Source: Clostridia bacterium (GTDB lineage: Bacteria > Bacillota_A > Clostridia > Monoglobales > Monoglobaceae). Taken from it: 64,000 nucleotides of DNA. The position numbers and the translations under genes were made by a program. Location of the stretch: the NCBI GenBank assembly GCA_017436135.1, contig JAFSDQ010000020.1:3574-67573 (forward strand), given 5' to 3'. A model generated the notes under the pieces. The model was not told the origin of the DNA. It was given only the letters and a program-made list of their open reading frames with translations, and made no database searches. Of this stretch, positions 43,680 to 52,424 are shown piece by piece (position 1 is the first letter of the stretch; the number at the start of each line of letters is the position of its first letter).

Positions 43680-44999
43680 TTATTTAAAATCCTTCATAAA
43701 GCCAACAGCCTGATGTGCTGCTATCATTTCGTCGCACATAGAAACAATGTCATCTATAGAAAGCTCTGCTGCTGTGTGAGGGTCAAGCATTGCTGCCATA
43801 TAGACATCTTCTTTCTTTTTGGTGCGTGCTGCCTGAATTGTAAGAAGCTGCGGGTTTATGTTGGTGCGGTTCATTGCGGCAAGCTGTTCCGGCAGGTCGC
43901 CAATGTATGTGGGATGAATTCCCATACCGTCAACCATACAGGGAACCTCTACACCGGCGTTGTGGGGAAGATTTGTAATAAGGCCGTTGTTCAAAACATT
44001 TCCCCCAATGCGGCAGGGCTTATCAAAGAGTATTGCCTCCATAATCATTGTAGCATATTCGCGGCTTTTTTCGTGCTGAATTGAACCGCCATTGAAAAGC
44101 TCTTCCTTTTGTTTTTTCCATTCATTGATTTGGTTTACGCATCTCCTTGGATATTCGTCAATGGGAATGTTAAGTTTGTCTATAAGCTCGGGATACTTTG
44201 ACTTGATAAAGAAGGGGTTATATTCGGCGTTATGCTCGCTGCTCTCTGTGCAGTAGTAGCCAAAGCGCTTTATGTACTCATATCTTGTCATATCGTTATG
44301 CTTTTCTGTGGCATTTTTCTCTGCCGCTTTTTCCTTGATAAGGGGATAGAGGTCATTGCCTGCCATATCCGTAATCTCCAAAAGCCAGCCCATGTGGTTA
44401 ATTCCTGCAATCTTGTCCTTAAAGCCGTCAACCTCTATACCAAGGCCGTCCAGTAAGCCTTTAGAGCATACCTGAACACTGTGGCAAAGACCAATGGTTT
44501 TTACCTTTGTGTATCTCTGGATATATCCTGTGAGCATTGCCATTGGGTTTGTGTAATTGAGGAACCACGCATCAGGGCAAACCTCTTCCATATCTCTGGC
44601 AAAGTCCTCCATAACAGGAATAGTGCGGAGAGCTCTCATAATTCCCCCTATCCCAAGGGTGTCGCCTATTGTTTGCAAAAGGCCGTATTTTTTGGGGATT
44701 TCAAAATCAATTACGGTACAGGGCTCATAACCGCCAACCTGAATGGCGTTTACAACGAAATCGGCATCTTTTAAGGCTTCTTTGCGGTTCTCTACGCCTA
44801 AAAATTTATATACCTTTGCTCTGCCTTCGTTTACACTTTTGTTTAGTGCGTTGATTAAAACAAAGCTCTCTTCCAGTCTTTCAGAATCAATGTCGTAAAG
44901 TGAAATTTCTGTGTCGTGCAGTCCATCTGTCATCATACAGTCCCCTAAAACATTCTTTGCAAAGACTGTGCTTCCTGCACCCATAAAGGTTATTTTCAT
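43680..44999 (-). CDS. melA: Glycoside hydrolase family 4 enzyme, probable alpha-galactosidase
   Basis: GH4 enzymes cleave glycosides by an NAD+- and Mn2+-dependent redox mechanism. The 439-residue protein has the Rossmann start KITFMGAGSTVFAKNVLGD, the NAD region DADFVVNAIQVGGYE, NYTNPMAML, the metal-binding GLCHSVQ (Cys-His-Ser-Val, characteristic of the alpha-galactosidase/alpha-glucosidase branch) and AGINHMGW. The galactosidase call rests on that motif; alpha-glucosidase or glucuronidase activity is possible. GGAG precedes the ATG. It is divergent from an AraC regulator and has a TATAAT at 45040-45035 but a weak -35 box, as expected of an activated promoter. No transporter is adjacent. 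Confidence 0.85.
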   Translation of the reverse strand: MKITFMGAGSTVFAKNVLGDCMMTDGLHDTEISLYDIDSERLEESFVLINALNKSVNEGRAKVYKFLGVENRKEALKDADFVVNAIQVGGYEPCTVIDFEIPKKYGLLQTIGDTLGIGGIMRALRTIPVMEDFARDMEEVCPDAWFLNYTNPMAMLTGYIQRYTKVKTIGLCHSVQVCSKGLLDGLGIEVDGFKDKIAGINHMGWLLEITDMAGNDLYPLIKEKAAEKNATEKHNDMTRYEYIKRFGYYCTESSEHNAEYNPFFIKSKYPELIDKLNIPIDEYPRRCVNQINEWKKQKEELFNGGSIQHEKSREYATMIMEAILFDKPCRIGGNVLNNGLITNLPHNAGVEVPCMVDGMGIHPTYIGDLPEQLAAMNRTNINPQLLTIQAARTKKKEDVYMAAMLDPHTAAELSIDDIVSMCDEMIAAHQAVGFMKDFK

Positions 45000-45073
45000 A
45001 ATGACCGCTCCTTTTTGATATAATAGTTGCTTTCATTATACATCATTTCCGTAATAATCATATAATAAAATCA

Positions 45074-45102
45074 TTGCAATATATGTTAAAATGTGATATA
45101 AT
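45074..45102 (+). promoter_or_regulatory. araC-type regulator promoter
   Basis: TTGCAA (45074-45079), a 17-base spacer and perfect TATAAT (45097-45102). Leader of about 180 nt containing two repeat elements. Confidence 0.7.
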
Positions 45103-45180
45103 GAGTTTAAACAGAGGTTGAAATCAATTCATAGCCATCCCAAAGCAACAGGAGGGTGACTGGAGAATTTTATATGCAAC

Positions 45181-45233
45181 AATCCCTCACCGCTTTAACA
45201 AGCGGAGCTCCCTTTGCACAAGGGAGCCTTTGG
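45181..45233 (-). repeat. Two-hairpin repeat in the araC leader
   Basis: On the minus strand GGCTCCCTT/AAGGGAGC hairpin, CCGCTT-GTT-AAGCGG hairpin and GAGGGATT. It is a stem-compensated relative of 43426-43473. Confidence 0.7.
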
Positions 45234-45245
45234 AAAGAAAAATTT

Positions 45246-45291
45246 ATTACTGTTTGTGCCGACGCAGAGCGGCGGAATGGAGATTATTATG
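45246..45291 (+). repeat. Truncated shared leader element, copy 3 (araC)
   Basis: 46 bp matching the 3' half of 33218-33308, including CGCAGAGC, GGAG and the ATG. The 5' hairpin with its complementary loop is missing. Confidence 0.8.
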
Positions 45292-46113
45292 GAAATATGC
45301 AAGGGTGAGGTTTTTTATGATGCCCCCAACGATATGTCTTTGGTAACATTTGGGTCGGAGGATTGTGTCCCCGGACACAGCTTTGGCCCTGCCATTCGGG
45401 ACTATCATCTTTTTCATCTTGTGACTAAAGGGCAAGGGAAGTTTACCATAAACAAGCAGACCTATTTTCTAAAAGAGGGAGAGATGTTCTACATTCCTCC
45501 CGAACTTGTAACGGTATACAGAGCTGATTTTTCAAATCCATGGAGCTATGTATGGGTTGGAATGCGGGGAATTATGCTTCCTGCGTACATAAAAACCACA
45601 GGACTTTCTGAAAAAAATCCCGTGGTTGCATATTCAAATGAACTTTTGTCAGTTGCCCGAAAAATTGTTTCTGCAACCGAAACTGTCAGCCAAAAATCCC
45701 CCTTTGTTACGGGTCAGCTTTTTCTTTTCTTTGACGAGCTTATAAATTGTTGCGGTCAAGCGGGTGAATATAAATCAAACAGCCAGATATATGTGGAAAA
45801 TTCCGTCAATTATATTCACAACAATCTTAATAAAAAAATCAGTATATCAGAAATCTCAAAGCATATCGGCATTGACAGAAGCTATCTTTGTGCCATTTTT
45901 AAAAAGCTTTTGGGATGTTCGCCCCAGTCCTATATTTTAAACACAAAAATTGAAATGGCAAAAAAGCTTCTCACTACCACTAACGACGAAATACGAAGCA
46001 TAGGTGAGTCTTTGGGGTACAGCGACCAACTTACCTTTACTCATTTTTTTAAAACCAAAACAGGACAAAGTCCGAGAGAGTGGAGATGCTCTCACAAAGG
46101 GGATATAGGGTGA
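45289..46113 (+). CDS. AraC-family transcriptional regulator with cupin sensor domain
   Basis: A 274-residue regulator. The N-terminal arabinose-binding cupin (about 10-100; VTKGQGKFTINKQTYFLKEGEMFYIPP, written here as two adjoining segments VTKGQGKFTIN and KQTYFLKEGEMFYIPP) senses a sugar. Two C-terminal HTH motifs (about 175-270) are ISISEISKHIGIDRSYLCAI and IRSIGESLGYSDQLTFTHFF with the family signature ending GQSPREWR. It is divergent from the GH4 gene, so it probably activates it in response to an alpha-galactoside. The start codon and GGAG site come from the truncated shared leader element. Confidence 0.9.
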   Translation: MEICKGEVFYDAPNDMSLVTFGSEDCVPGHSFGPAIRDYHLFHLVTKGQGKFTINKQTYFLKEGEMFYIPPELVTVYRADFSNPWSYVWVGMRGIMLPAYIKTTGLSEKNPVVAYSNELLSVARKIVSATETVSQKSPFVTGQLFLFFDELINCCGQAGEYKSNSQIYVENSVNYIHNNLNKKISISEISKHIGIDRSYLCAIFKKLLGCSPQSYILNTKIEMAKKLLTTTNDEIRSIGESLGYSDQLTFTHFFKTKTGQSPREWRCSHKGDIG

Positions 46114-46164
46114 CAGAAGTTATCTGAACCACGATTTTCAATGGTTAATTTTCGCTTCTGTCAC
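46110..46164. terminator. Hairpin between convergent araC and dacF
   Basis: GTGACAGAAG/CTTCTGTCAC outer stem and AACCA/TGGTT inner stem. It lacks a T-run on both sides, so intrinsic termination is uncertain. Confidence 0.5.
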
Positions 46165-46182
46165 GTTAAAATACTCGGCAAC

Positions 46183-47349
46183 CTATAGGGTAAGCCAGAC
46201 CTCCAGATTACGCACAAACATTTGCAGGACGCTTATTCTCTCTACGGCTTCCGTTGCACAGACATCCCGTCTTGCAATCTCGTTTCCGTCAATGGTGTAT
46301 ATTACCTCTCCTAATTTCTGACCTTGTTCTACAGGGGCAGAAACCGAGTCTGTAAGTTCAAAATGCTGCTGAAGCTTATCCCGATTTCCCTTTTTTAAGA
46401 TAAAGCCGTTGCCACTGACAGAGGGCAGAATTTGCTCGGTTGTTCCCCCTACCACTCTTACATAAGGAACAGAAACATTGATGTCCTCGTCCTTTGCCAC
46501 TTCATAATTTGCAAAGCCGAAATCTAAAAGAGCAGAGGCGGAAGAAAATCTATCCTGGCTGGAGGGTGCACAAATTACCACGGCAATCAGTTGCATATCA
46601 TCTCTTTTTGCAGATGCGGACAGGCAATATTTTGCCATGCTTGTTGACCCTGTTTTGAGGCCGTTTGCCCCTTTGTAAAACCGAATCAGCTTGTTGGTGT
46701 TGGAAAGACCGAAGGCTCCGTTTCGCAAGCTGTCCATCCATATAGTAGTGTAGTCAAATATTTTGCTGTGATTCAGCAATTCCCTTGATATTATAGCAAT
46801 ATCCTTGGCGCTGCTGTAGTGGTCAGCAGTTTCATCAAGACCGTTGCAGTTGATAAAATGTGTGTTGATACAGCCAAGCTCCTCTGCCCGTTTGTTCATC
46901 TTTTCCACAAAGGCGGCTTCGCTTCCCGAGATAAATTCCGCCATTGCAACAGCCGCATCGTTGCCCGAGGCGACGGCTATGGCTTTTAGCATATCGTCTA
47001 CACTCATTTGCTCCCCTGCTTCAAGAAAAACCTGGGACCCTCCCATAGATGCCGCATGGTCGCTGACAGTTACCATATCTGTCAGCTTAATTTTTCCCTG
47101 GTCAATTGCCTCCATAATAAGGAGCATGGTCATTACCTTGGTTACGCTTGCAATTTGCAGACGCTCGTCAGGGTTTTGTTCGTACAGTACCTCTCCTGTG
47201 GATTGCTCCATTAAGATACCCGATTTTGCCGAAATAAGCTTTGTCGAAACATCTGTGTCAACCTGTGTTGCTTTTTCTGCAAAAGCAGACATATTAAGCA
47301 TAAGTAATACTGAAATTACAAGACAAAAGAGCCTTTTTGTTTTTTTCAT
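46183..47349 (-). CDS. dacF: D-alanyl-D-alanine carboxypeptidase (DacF/PBP5-like)
   Basis: Exported low-molecular-weight penicillin-binding protein that removes the terminal D-Ala from stem peptides. The 388-residue protein has a signal peptide (KRLFCLVISVLLMLNMSAFA), then the three active-site motifs: SxxK in IASVTKVM, SxN in VASGNDAAVAM and KTG in GLKTGST. A PBP5 C-terminal beta domain (about 285-365) and an amphipathic end (LQMFVRNLEVWLTL) for membrane association follow. AAGGAAAG precedes the ATG. The exact paralogue (DacA, DacB or DacF) is not certain. Confidence 0.93.
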   Translation of the reverse strand: MKKTKRLFCLVISVLLMLNMSAFAEKATQVDTDVSTKLISAKSGILMEQSTGEVLYEQNPDERLQIASVTKVMTMLLIMEAIDQGKIKLTDMVTVSDHAASMGGSQVFLEAGEQMSVDDMLKAIAVASGNDAAVAMAEFISGSEAAFVEKMNKRAEELGCINTHFINCNGLDETADHYSSAKDIAIISRELLNHSKIFDYTTIWMDSLRNGAFGLSNTNKLIRFYKGANGLKTGSTSMAKYCLSASAKRDDMQLIAVVICAPSSQDRFSSASALLDFGFANYEVAKDEDINVSVPYVRVVGGTTEQILPSVSGNGFILKKGNRDKLQQHFELTDSVSAPVEQGQKLGEVIYTIDGNEIARRDVCATEAVERISVLQMFVRNLEVWLTL

Positions 47350-47520
47350 AGCTTCTTTCCTTTCTTAAACATAACGTGAGTAATCCGAAAATCCCTGTTC
47401 GGATTTCCTGCTCCGCTTTAACTTTCTTTAAGATAAATCTATGCTCATGATATGAATTTATAACACCAAGAATAAAATTTTTCTGTAGTCAAAAACTTTT
47501 ATTACAAATTTGTTACCTTG

Positions 47521-47549
47521 TTGCAATTTGAGGTAATAAGAGGTATAAT
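47521..47549 (+). promoter_or_regulatory. Promoter of the RCC1-repeat gene
   Basis: TTGCAA (47521-47526), a 17-base spacer and perfect TATAAT (47544-47549). Transcription should begin near 47556. Confidence 0.75.
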
Positions 47550-47585
47550 ATATCATAGGAAATAATGATAAGCTTGGTGATACAA

Positions 47586-49265
47586 ATGAAGGTTTTACAG
47601 AGAATAACTGATTTTAATAACGGCCCCGATATGTGTCCTGTAAGCATTGGCAGCTGTGAGCTTTTATATGATTCGGAAAACGTAAGGATGCTTCTTCGCA
47701 TAAGTCTTGTCAATGGAGAAAGCCTTAAACGGTTTTCTGCAGATGTTTGCTGCTATGACAGAGAGGGGGCGCTTCTTTCTGTTATGAAAGATGTTGCCAT
47801 CGGCGGAGAAGAAACAACTGTCACATTGCCCTCTCTTATGACTAAAGCTGTTGTGCTGGTGGCACGCAGGGCAGAATTTGAAAGCGGACTTAAATGGGAA
47901 AGCGAAGCCGAAATTCCAAAGCAGATTGAGGTATCTGCAGAGGATGCAGGGGCTTTTGATGATACTGCAAAATTTGATTCTGTTCAGGTTGCAGGGGAAA
48001 AGGCAGAACCCCTGTTTTCCAAAAAAGAGCTGCGACAGATAAAAAACGCCAGAGAAGAGGAAATTCGGCAAATTATAAAGAACGACCCTGTAGAGCGCAA
48101 GAAAAGAATAATCACAAGAATTGTTGTGTTTGTTGTTATTGCGGCACTTATAGGGGGCGGATTTTTTGCATTGAAGTATAAAAATGATGCAGACGCTGCC
48201 TATAAATTTGCCACAAATCTGTATAATGGCGGAAAGTTTGAGGAGGCAATACCCAAGCTTGAGGCGGCAACGGACTATATATACCCAAAAGAAAAAAGGG
48301 ACGAGCTTTATTGGATGCTTGCCATGGCATATTCAAGACAACGAAATTTTTATGATGGGGCGGTATACTACAGCAAGCTTGGAGATTATAAGGAAAGCAA
48401 TGTAAATTACAAAAGCATAGGGGATGCTTTTGCAGGGATAATCTCTGCAGGAGATGCCCATACAATAGGACTTTGCTCTGACGGAACGGTTGTTGCGGCA
48501 GGCAACAATGATGTTGGCCAATGCGACACAGAAGAGTGGACAGATATTACAAAGGTTTCAGCAGGGAGCAATCATTCGGTTGCCCTTACCCGTGAGGGAG
48601 AGGTTGTTGCAACAGGGGGCAACAGATACGGTCAATGCGATGTGGAAAAATGGAATAATATAATAAGCATTTCTGCCGGAACTGCTCATACGTTAGGTGT
48701 TAAAAATTCAGGATATGTGGTTTTTGCCGGGAGCAATGAGTACGGACAAGGGGATGTTGAGGATTGGTCGGGAATTGTTTCCGTTTCTGCAGGAGACAAA
48801 CATTCGGTGGGACTTTGCTCTGACGGAACAGTTGTCTGTGCCGGAAGCAATGAATATGGACAATGTGACACAGATGGGTGGACAGATGTTATGTTTATTT
48901 CGGCAGGCAGGAATTTTACCGCTGCCCTCACCTATGACGGCAAACTCTTGATTACAGGGGATATAAAAGCAAAAAAAGCTTCGGATATTCTCTTTATGGC
49001 AACAGGGGAATACAATGTTTTGACGGTATCTCCTTGGGGTCAGGTGTCTGCTGCAGGCAGTAACGACAGCAACCAGAATATGACCTCTATCTGGAAAAAT
49101 ATTGTGGCAGTTGACGGGGGAAGCCGTCACAGCGTAGGTGTTGACAGGGACGGAAAGGTATATGGTACAGGGGATAATTCCTATGGACAGATTTCTCTTG
49201 ATAGCTGGACCGATATTAAAATTCCAAAAAATACCGTTTCCATAAAAAAAGGGAACAATGAATGA
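47586..49265 (+). CDS. Membrane protein with TPR-like segment and RCC1-type propeller repeats
   Basis: A 559-residue protein. An N-terminal cytoplasmic domain (1-170) is followed by a basic stretch and one membrane helix (about 175-197; ITRIVVFVVIAALIGGGFF), a TPR-like segment (about 205-275; ATNLYNGGKFEEAIPKLEAA) and then six to seven RCC1-type blades (about 280-555) with recurrent SAGxxHSVxL, DGTVVxAGxNxYGQCD and W-x-D/N-I units. Without a signal peptide the N-terminus is probably inside and the propeller outside. The start at 47586 is preferred because the predicted transcript begins only about nine bases before the ATG at 47565. Function unknown; RCC1 propellers usually bind proteins or ligands. 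Confidence 0.82.
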   Translation: MKVLQRITDFNNGPDMCPVSIGSCELLYDSENVRMLLRISLVNGESLKRFSADVCCYDREGALLSVMKDVAIGGEETTVTLPSLMTKAVVLVARRAEFESGLKWESEAEIPKQIEVSAEDAGAFDDTAKFDSVQVAGEKAEPLFSKKELRQIKNAREEEIRQIIKNDPVERKKRIITRIVVFVVIAALIGGGFFALKYKNDADAAYKFATNLYNGGKFEEAIPKLEAATDYIYPKEKRDELYWMLAMAYSRQRNFYDGAVYYSKLGDYKESNVNYKSIGDAFAGIISAGDAHTIGLCSDGTVVAAGNNDVGQCDTEEWTDITKVSAGSNHSVALTREGEVVATGGNRYGQCDVEKWNNIISISAGTAHTLGVKNSGYVVFAGSNEYGQGDVEDWSGIVSVSAGDKHSVGLCSDGTVVCAGSNEYGQCDTDGWTDVMFISAGRNFTAALTYDGKLLITGDIKAKKASDILFMATGEYNVLTVSPWGQVSAAGSNDSNQNMTSIWKNIVAVDGGSRHSVGVDRDGKVYGTGDNSYGQISLDSWTDIKIPKNTVSIKKGNNE

Positions 49266-49303
49266 TTTTAATAAATTTGCAGATAATAAAGGAATGATTT
49301 TGC

Positions 49304-49825
49304 ATGGATATTTTTGTTGAGCACATGATTAAAAGAAGACGCAGACCTGTGGATTATGTCATAATGACAGCCTGTTTTTTAGGGTCGATATTAGCAGCTC
49401 TTCTGGGGCTGATAGGGATGAGCTCCTTTTTAGGGCCGATTTCTCTTTTGCTGGGCTTTGGGGCAATGTACCTTCTTTATCAGATTTTTATTTCGGTAAA
49501 TGTGGAGTTTGAGTATTGCTTTACAAACGGTGCTCTGGATGTTGATAAAATTTATGCCGCCCGCAGAAGAAAAAGGGTTACTGAACTGAATGCAAGACAT
49601 ATCGAGATAATGGGCACTGTAAAAAACAGCGCTTTTAAAGGCTATATGGAAAATAAGGAAATAAAAAAGATTTTTGCCTGTACTGCAGCAAATGATGAGG
49701 ATGTTTATTTTGTTGTGTATACAGATAAGGACGGGAAAAGACTTATGCTCTTATTCAATCCCGAGGAAACCATAAAGGACGGTTTTCGCAGGCTGAATCC
49801 GCAAAAAGTATTTTTAGAGGATTAG
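49304..49825 (+). CDS. Uncharacterised small membrane protein
   Basis: A 173-residue protein with two adjacent hydrophobic helices (about 20-65; VIMTACFLGSILAALLGLIG and ISLLLGFGAMYLLYQIF) and a C-terminal soluble domain (70-173) with FEYCFTNGALDVDKIYAARRRKR. The plan, and possibly the sequence, resembles the DUF6106 family found in Clostridia, but I cannot confirm that. It lies between the RCC1 protein and the AcpS-NnrD fusion with short gaps, so it may share a transcript. No function assigned. Confidence 0.8.
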   Translation: MDIFVEHMIKRRRRPVDYVIMTACFLGSILAALLGLIGMSSFLGPISLLLGFGAMYLLYQIFISVNVEFEYCFTNGALDVDKIYAARRRKRVTELNARHIEIMGTVKNSAFKGYMENKEIKKIFACTAANDEDVYFVVYTDKDGKRLMLLFNPEETIKDGFRRLNPQKVFLED

Positions 49826-49836
49826 GAAGAATTTTA

Positions 49837-51063
49837 ATGTTGAAAATTGGAACAGATATTGTGGAAATCTCCAGGATTTCCACAATGAAAAATCTTGATA
49901 CATTTATAAAAAGGATTTTCACAAAAAGAGAGGCAGAATATTTTTCGGAGCGGAAAAATCCCCACCAAAGCATAGCAGGGGCTTTTGCCGCAAAGGAAGC
50001 CTTTGCCAAATACACAGGGAGCGGTTTTCGGGGCTTTGGCTTTTCGGATATAGAGGTGCTCCATGATGAGCTTGGAAAGCCATATCTTTGCTTTATGGGC
50101 AAAAAAATAAATGCAGACGTAAGCATTAGCCATACAGATACTACAGCAACCGCTGTTGTCTGCGGTGAGGACTTTGTGTTTTCAGGGGAGCGGTTTGAGC
50201 TTTGGAAGAGCTATCGTGCTCTTTTGCCAAAGCGACGTCCCGATGCCCACAAGGGAGATTGCGGAAGAGTGTTTATAATTGCAGGCTCTGTGGGAATGGT
50301 AGGCGCGGGATGCTTGTGCTCTCTCTCGGCTCTTCGTTGCGGAAGCGGACTTGTGACACTGGGGCTGCCTGAATGTATTCAGCCTCAAGGGGCAATAAAG
50401 GTGACCGAGGCAATGACTCTTCCTCTCGATTGCAGAAACGGCTTTCTTTCAGCCTCTGCAATTACAAAAATTAAAGAAAAGCTGTCCTCTTGTGATGTAT
50501 GCGCAGTAGGTCCCGGTCTTGGGGTAACAAAAGATGTTTTGGCAGTTGTGGAGGCTGTGCTCCAGGAGGAAAAGCCCTGTGTAATAGATGCGGATGCCCT
50601 CAATGCTCTGTCTGTTGATATGAGCATATTAAAGAGGAAAAAATGTATGGCTGTTCTCACTCCTCACCCCGGGGAGATGTCAAGATTAACCGGAAAAACA
50701 ATAGAAGAAATAGAGAGCGACCGAGCAGGTGCAGCTCAAGACCTTGCGAAAAATTATAATTGTGTTGTCGTCCTTAAAGGACACGAAAGCGTGATAGCAT
50801 CCCCTCAAGGGGAGCTTCATATAAATAATTCAGGAAACAGCGGTATGGCAAGCGGCGGCATGGGAGATGTGCTGACAGGGGTTATTGCCTCCTTTATCGG
50901 TCAGGGGATGTCCCCTTATGATGCAGCTGTGCTGGGAGTGTTTCTTCACGGGCTTGCCGGAGATTTGGCAGCAGAGGAAAAAGGCGAGTTTGGACTTATT
51001 GCAGGGGATGTTGCAGAAAAGCTTCCCTATGCAATAAAGGGTCTTAAAGATGGAATTTTATAA
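49837..51063 (+). CDS. Fusion of holo-ACP synthase and ADP-dependent NAD(P)HX dehydratase
   Basis: A 408-residue two-domain protein. Residues 1-118 are AcpS, which attaches 4'-phosphopantetheine to acyl carrier protein: GTDIVEISRI with the metal-binding Asp, AAKEAFAKY with the catalytic Glu/Lys, and VSISHTDTTATA. Residues about 130-405 are the NnrD (CARKD) repair enzyme: HKGDCGRVFIIAGSVGMVGA, CDVCAVGPGLG, VIDADALNAL, LTPHPGEMSRLTG and SGGMGDVLTGVIA. The NnrE epimerase domain usually fused to NnrD is absent. In Bacillus acpS lies just upstream of alr and the mazEF-type genes, and alr and mazF follow here. Both domains look intact. Confidence 0.92.
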   Translation: MLKIGTDIVEISRISTMKNLDTFIKRIFTKREAEYFSERKNPHQSIAGAFAAKEAFAKYTGSGFRGFGFSDIEVLHDELGKPYLCFMGKKINADVSISHTDTTATAVVCGEDFVFSGERFELWKSYRALLPKRRPDAHKGDCGRVFIIAGSVGMVGAGCLCSLSALRCGSGLVTLGLPECIQPQGAIKVTEAMTLPLDCRNGFLSASAITKIKEKLSSCDVCAVGPGLGVTKDVLAVVEAVLQEEKPCVIDADALNALSVDMSILKRKKCMAVLTPHPGEMSRLTGKTIEEIESDRAGAAQDLAKNYNCVVVLKGHESVIASPQGELHINNSGNSGMASGGMGDVLTGVIASFIGQGMSPYDAAVLGVFLHGLAGDLAAEEKGEFGLIAGDVAEKLPYAIKGLKDGIL

Positions 51064-51084
51064 CTTATTAAAGGAAGATTTGAT

Positions 51085-52284
51085 ATGAATTACAAAAACA
51101 GAGCTTGGGCGGAGATAAATCTTGATGCCATTGAAAATAATATCAGAGCTATCAGAAGCTATGTTTCCCCTGAATCTAAAATTCTCGGGGTGGTCAAAGC
51201 TGACGCTTACGGACATGGTTATCTTCATGTGGCAAAAACTCTTCTTGAAAATGGTGCCGATGCTCTTGCTGTGGCGTGTCTTGACGAGGCAATTCAGCTC
51301 CGTCAATGCAAAATAGAGTGTCCTGTTCTTATTTTGGGGCATAGCTATCCTGCCGATGCCGAGGACTTGGTGAAAAACCGCATTATGGCAACCTGTTTTG
51401 ACTATTCTCTGGCAAAGGCGCTGTCTGATGCTGCATGCAAGCATAATAAGGTTGCTAAAATTCATATAAAAATAGATACGGGCATGGGTAGGATAGGATA
51501 TCGGTTTGCTGAAGATGTTGCAGTAAATGATAATACCATAGCAGAAATTTTGAAAATTTCTGCCCTGCCAAACATAGAGATAGACGGGATTTTCACACAT
51601 TTTTCTGTTGCAGACGAGGATGATGACGAATATACATATCTTCAGTTTAACAGATTTATTCAGGTCTGTGACAGACTTAAAGAAAATGGACTTCACATTC
51701 CCTGTCGCCATTGCTGTAACAGCGCGGCTCTTGTTCGTTTCCCTGATATGCATCTTGATATGGTAAGACCGGGAATTATACTTTACGGACACAAGCCCTC
51801 TGATTTTGTGGACTGTGAAAAGCTTTCCCTTGTTCCTGCCATGAGCTTTAAAGCCAAAATTACAAACCTTAAGGATGTTGAAAAAAATTCGGGTATAAGC
51901 TATGGAAAAAAATTTGTAACTTCCGTGAAGAGCCGTATTGCAACCATTCCTGTTGGCTATGCAGACGGATATTCAAGAGTCTTGTCAGGAGGCGTAAAGG
52001 TTATTGCAGGGGGAAAAATGTGTGATATTGTCGGAAATATCTGCATGGACCAATGTATGATTGACGTAACAAATGTTAATACTATTGCTATCGGCGACGA
52101 AGTCATTTTGTTCGGCAATGGCGATAATATAGAATTACCGGTAGAGAGCCTTGCTGAAAAAATGGGGACTATCAATTATGAAATCCTTTGCATGATTGGC
52201 AAGAGAATACCGAGAGTTTATCTGAAGGACGGAGCCCCGCAAACGACCATTAACTATTTGCTTGACTCTCCTATTGCAGATTAA
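51085..52284 (+). CDS. alr: Alanine racemase
   Basis: Makes D-alanine for peptidoglycan. The 399-residue fold-type III PLP enzyme has the PLP lysine in GVVKADAYGHG, HIKIDTGMGRIG, RPGIILYG, and the catalytic tyrosine in PVGYADGYSR. A GNICMDQCMID segment lies in the C-terminal beta domain. It starts 21 bases after the AcpS-NnrD gene, in the acpS-alr-mazF order known from Bacillus. Confidence 0.96.
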   Translation: MNYKNRAWAEINLDAIENNIRAIRSYVSPESKILGVVKADAYGHGYLHVAKTLLENGADALAVACLDEAIQLRQCKIECPVLILGHSYPADAEDLVKNRIMATCFDYSLAKALSDAACKHNKVAKIHIKIDTGMGRIGYRFAEDVAVNDNTIAEILKISALPNIEIDGIFTHFSVADEDDDEYTYLQFNRFIQVCDRLKENGLHIPCRHCCNSAALVRFPDMHLDMVRPGIILYGHKPSDFVDCEKLSLVPAMSFKAKITNLKDVEKNSGISYGKKFVTSVKSRIATIPVGYADGYSRVLSGGVKVIAGGKMCDIVGNICMDQCMIDVTNVNTIAIGDEVILFGNGDNIELPVESLAEKMGTINYEILCMIGKRIPRVYLKDGAPQTTINYLLDSPIAD

Positions 52285-52294
52285 ATTCAGACTA

Positions 52295-52368
52295 AATCGG
52301 CAGTACATAATCAATTGTTCGTTTGCCGCAAGTTTGTCCTTTGATTATGTACCAAAACAGACCCGATT
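52295..52368. promoter_or_regulatory. Large inverted repeat upstream of mazF, possible operator
   Basis: GTACATAATCAA (52303-52314) and TTGATTATGTAC (52341-52352) are perfect inverted 12-mers. Outside them AATCGG (52295-52300) and CCGATT (52363-52368) are also inverted. A TATAAT at 52372-52377 directly follows, so the right arms lie over the expected -35 region. It could be an operator or a terminator for alr; there is no T-run. Confidence 0.5.
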
Positions 52369-52424
52369 GCGTATAATGTTGTTGAGGGCAAAGGATATAA
52401 TCTAACTTGCGGAGCGTGAATATT

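Noticed and set aside
45173..45307. 44-codon frame in the araC leader
   Set aside because: It is made of two repeat elements read in frame and runs into the araC coding region in another frame. Likely fortuitous.
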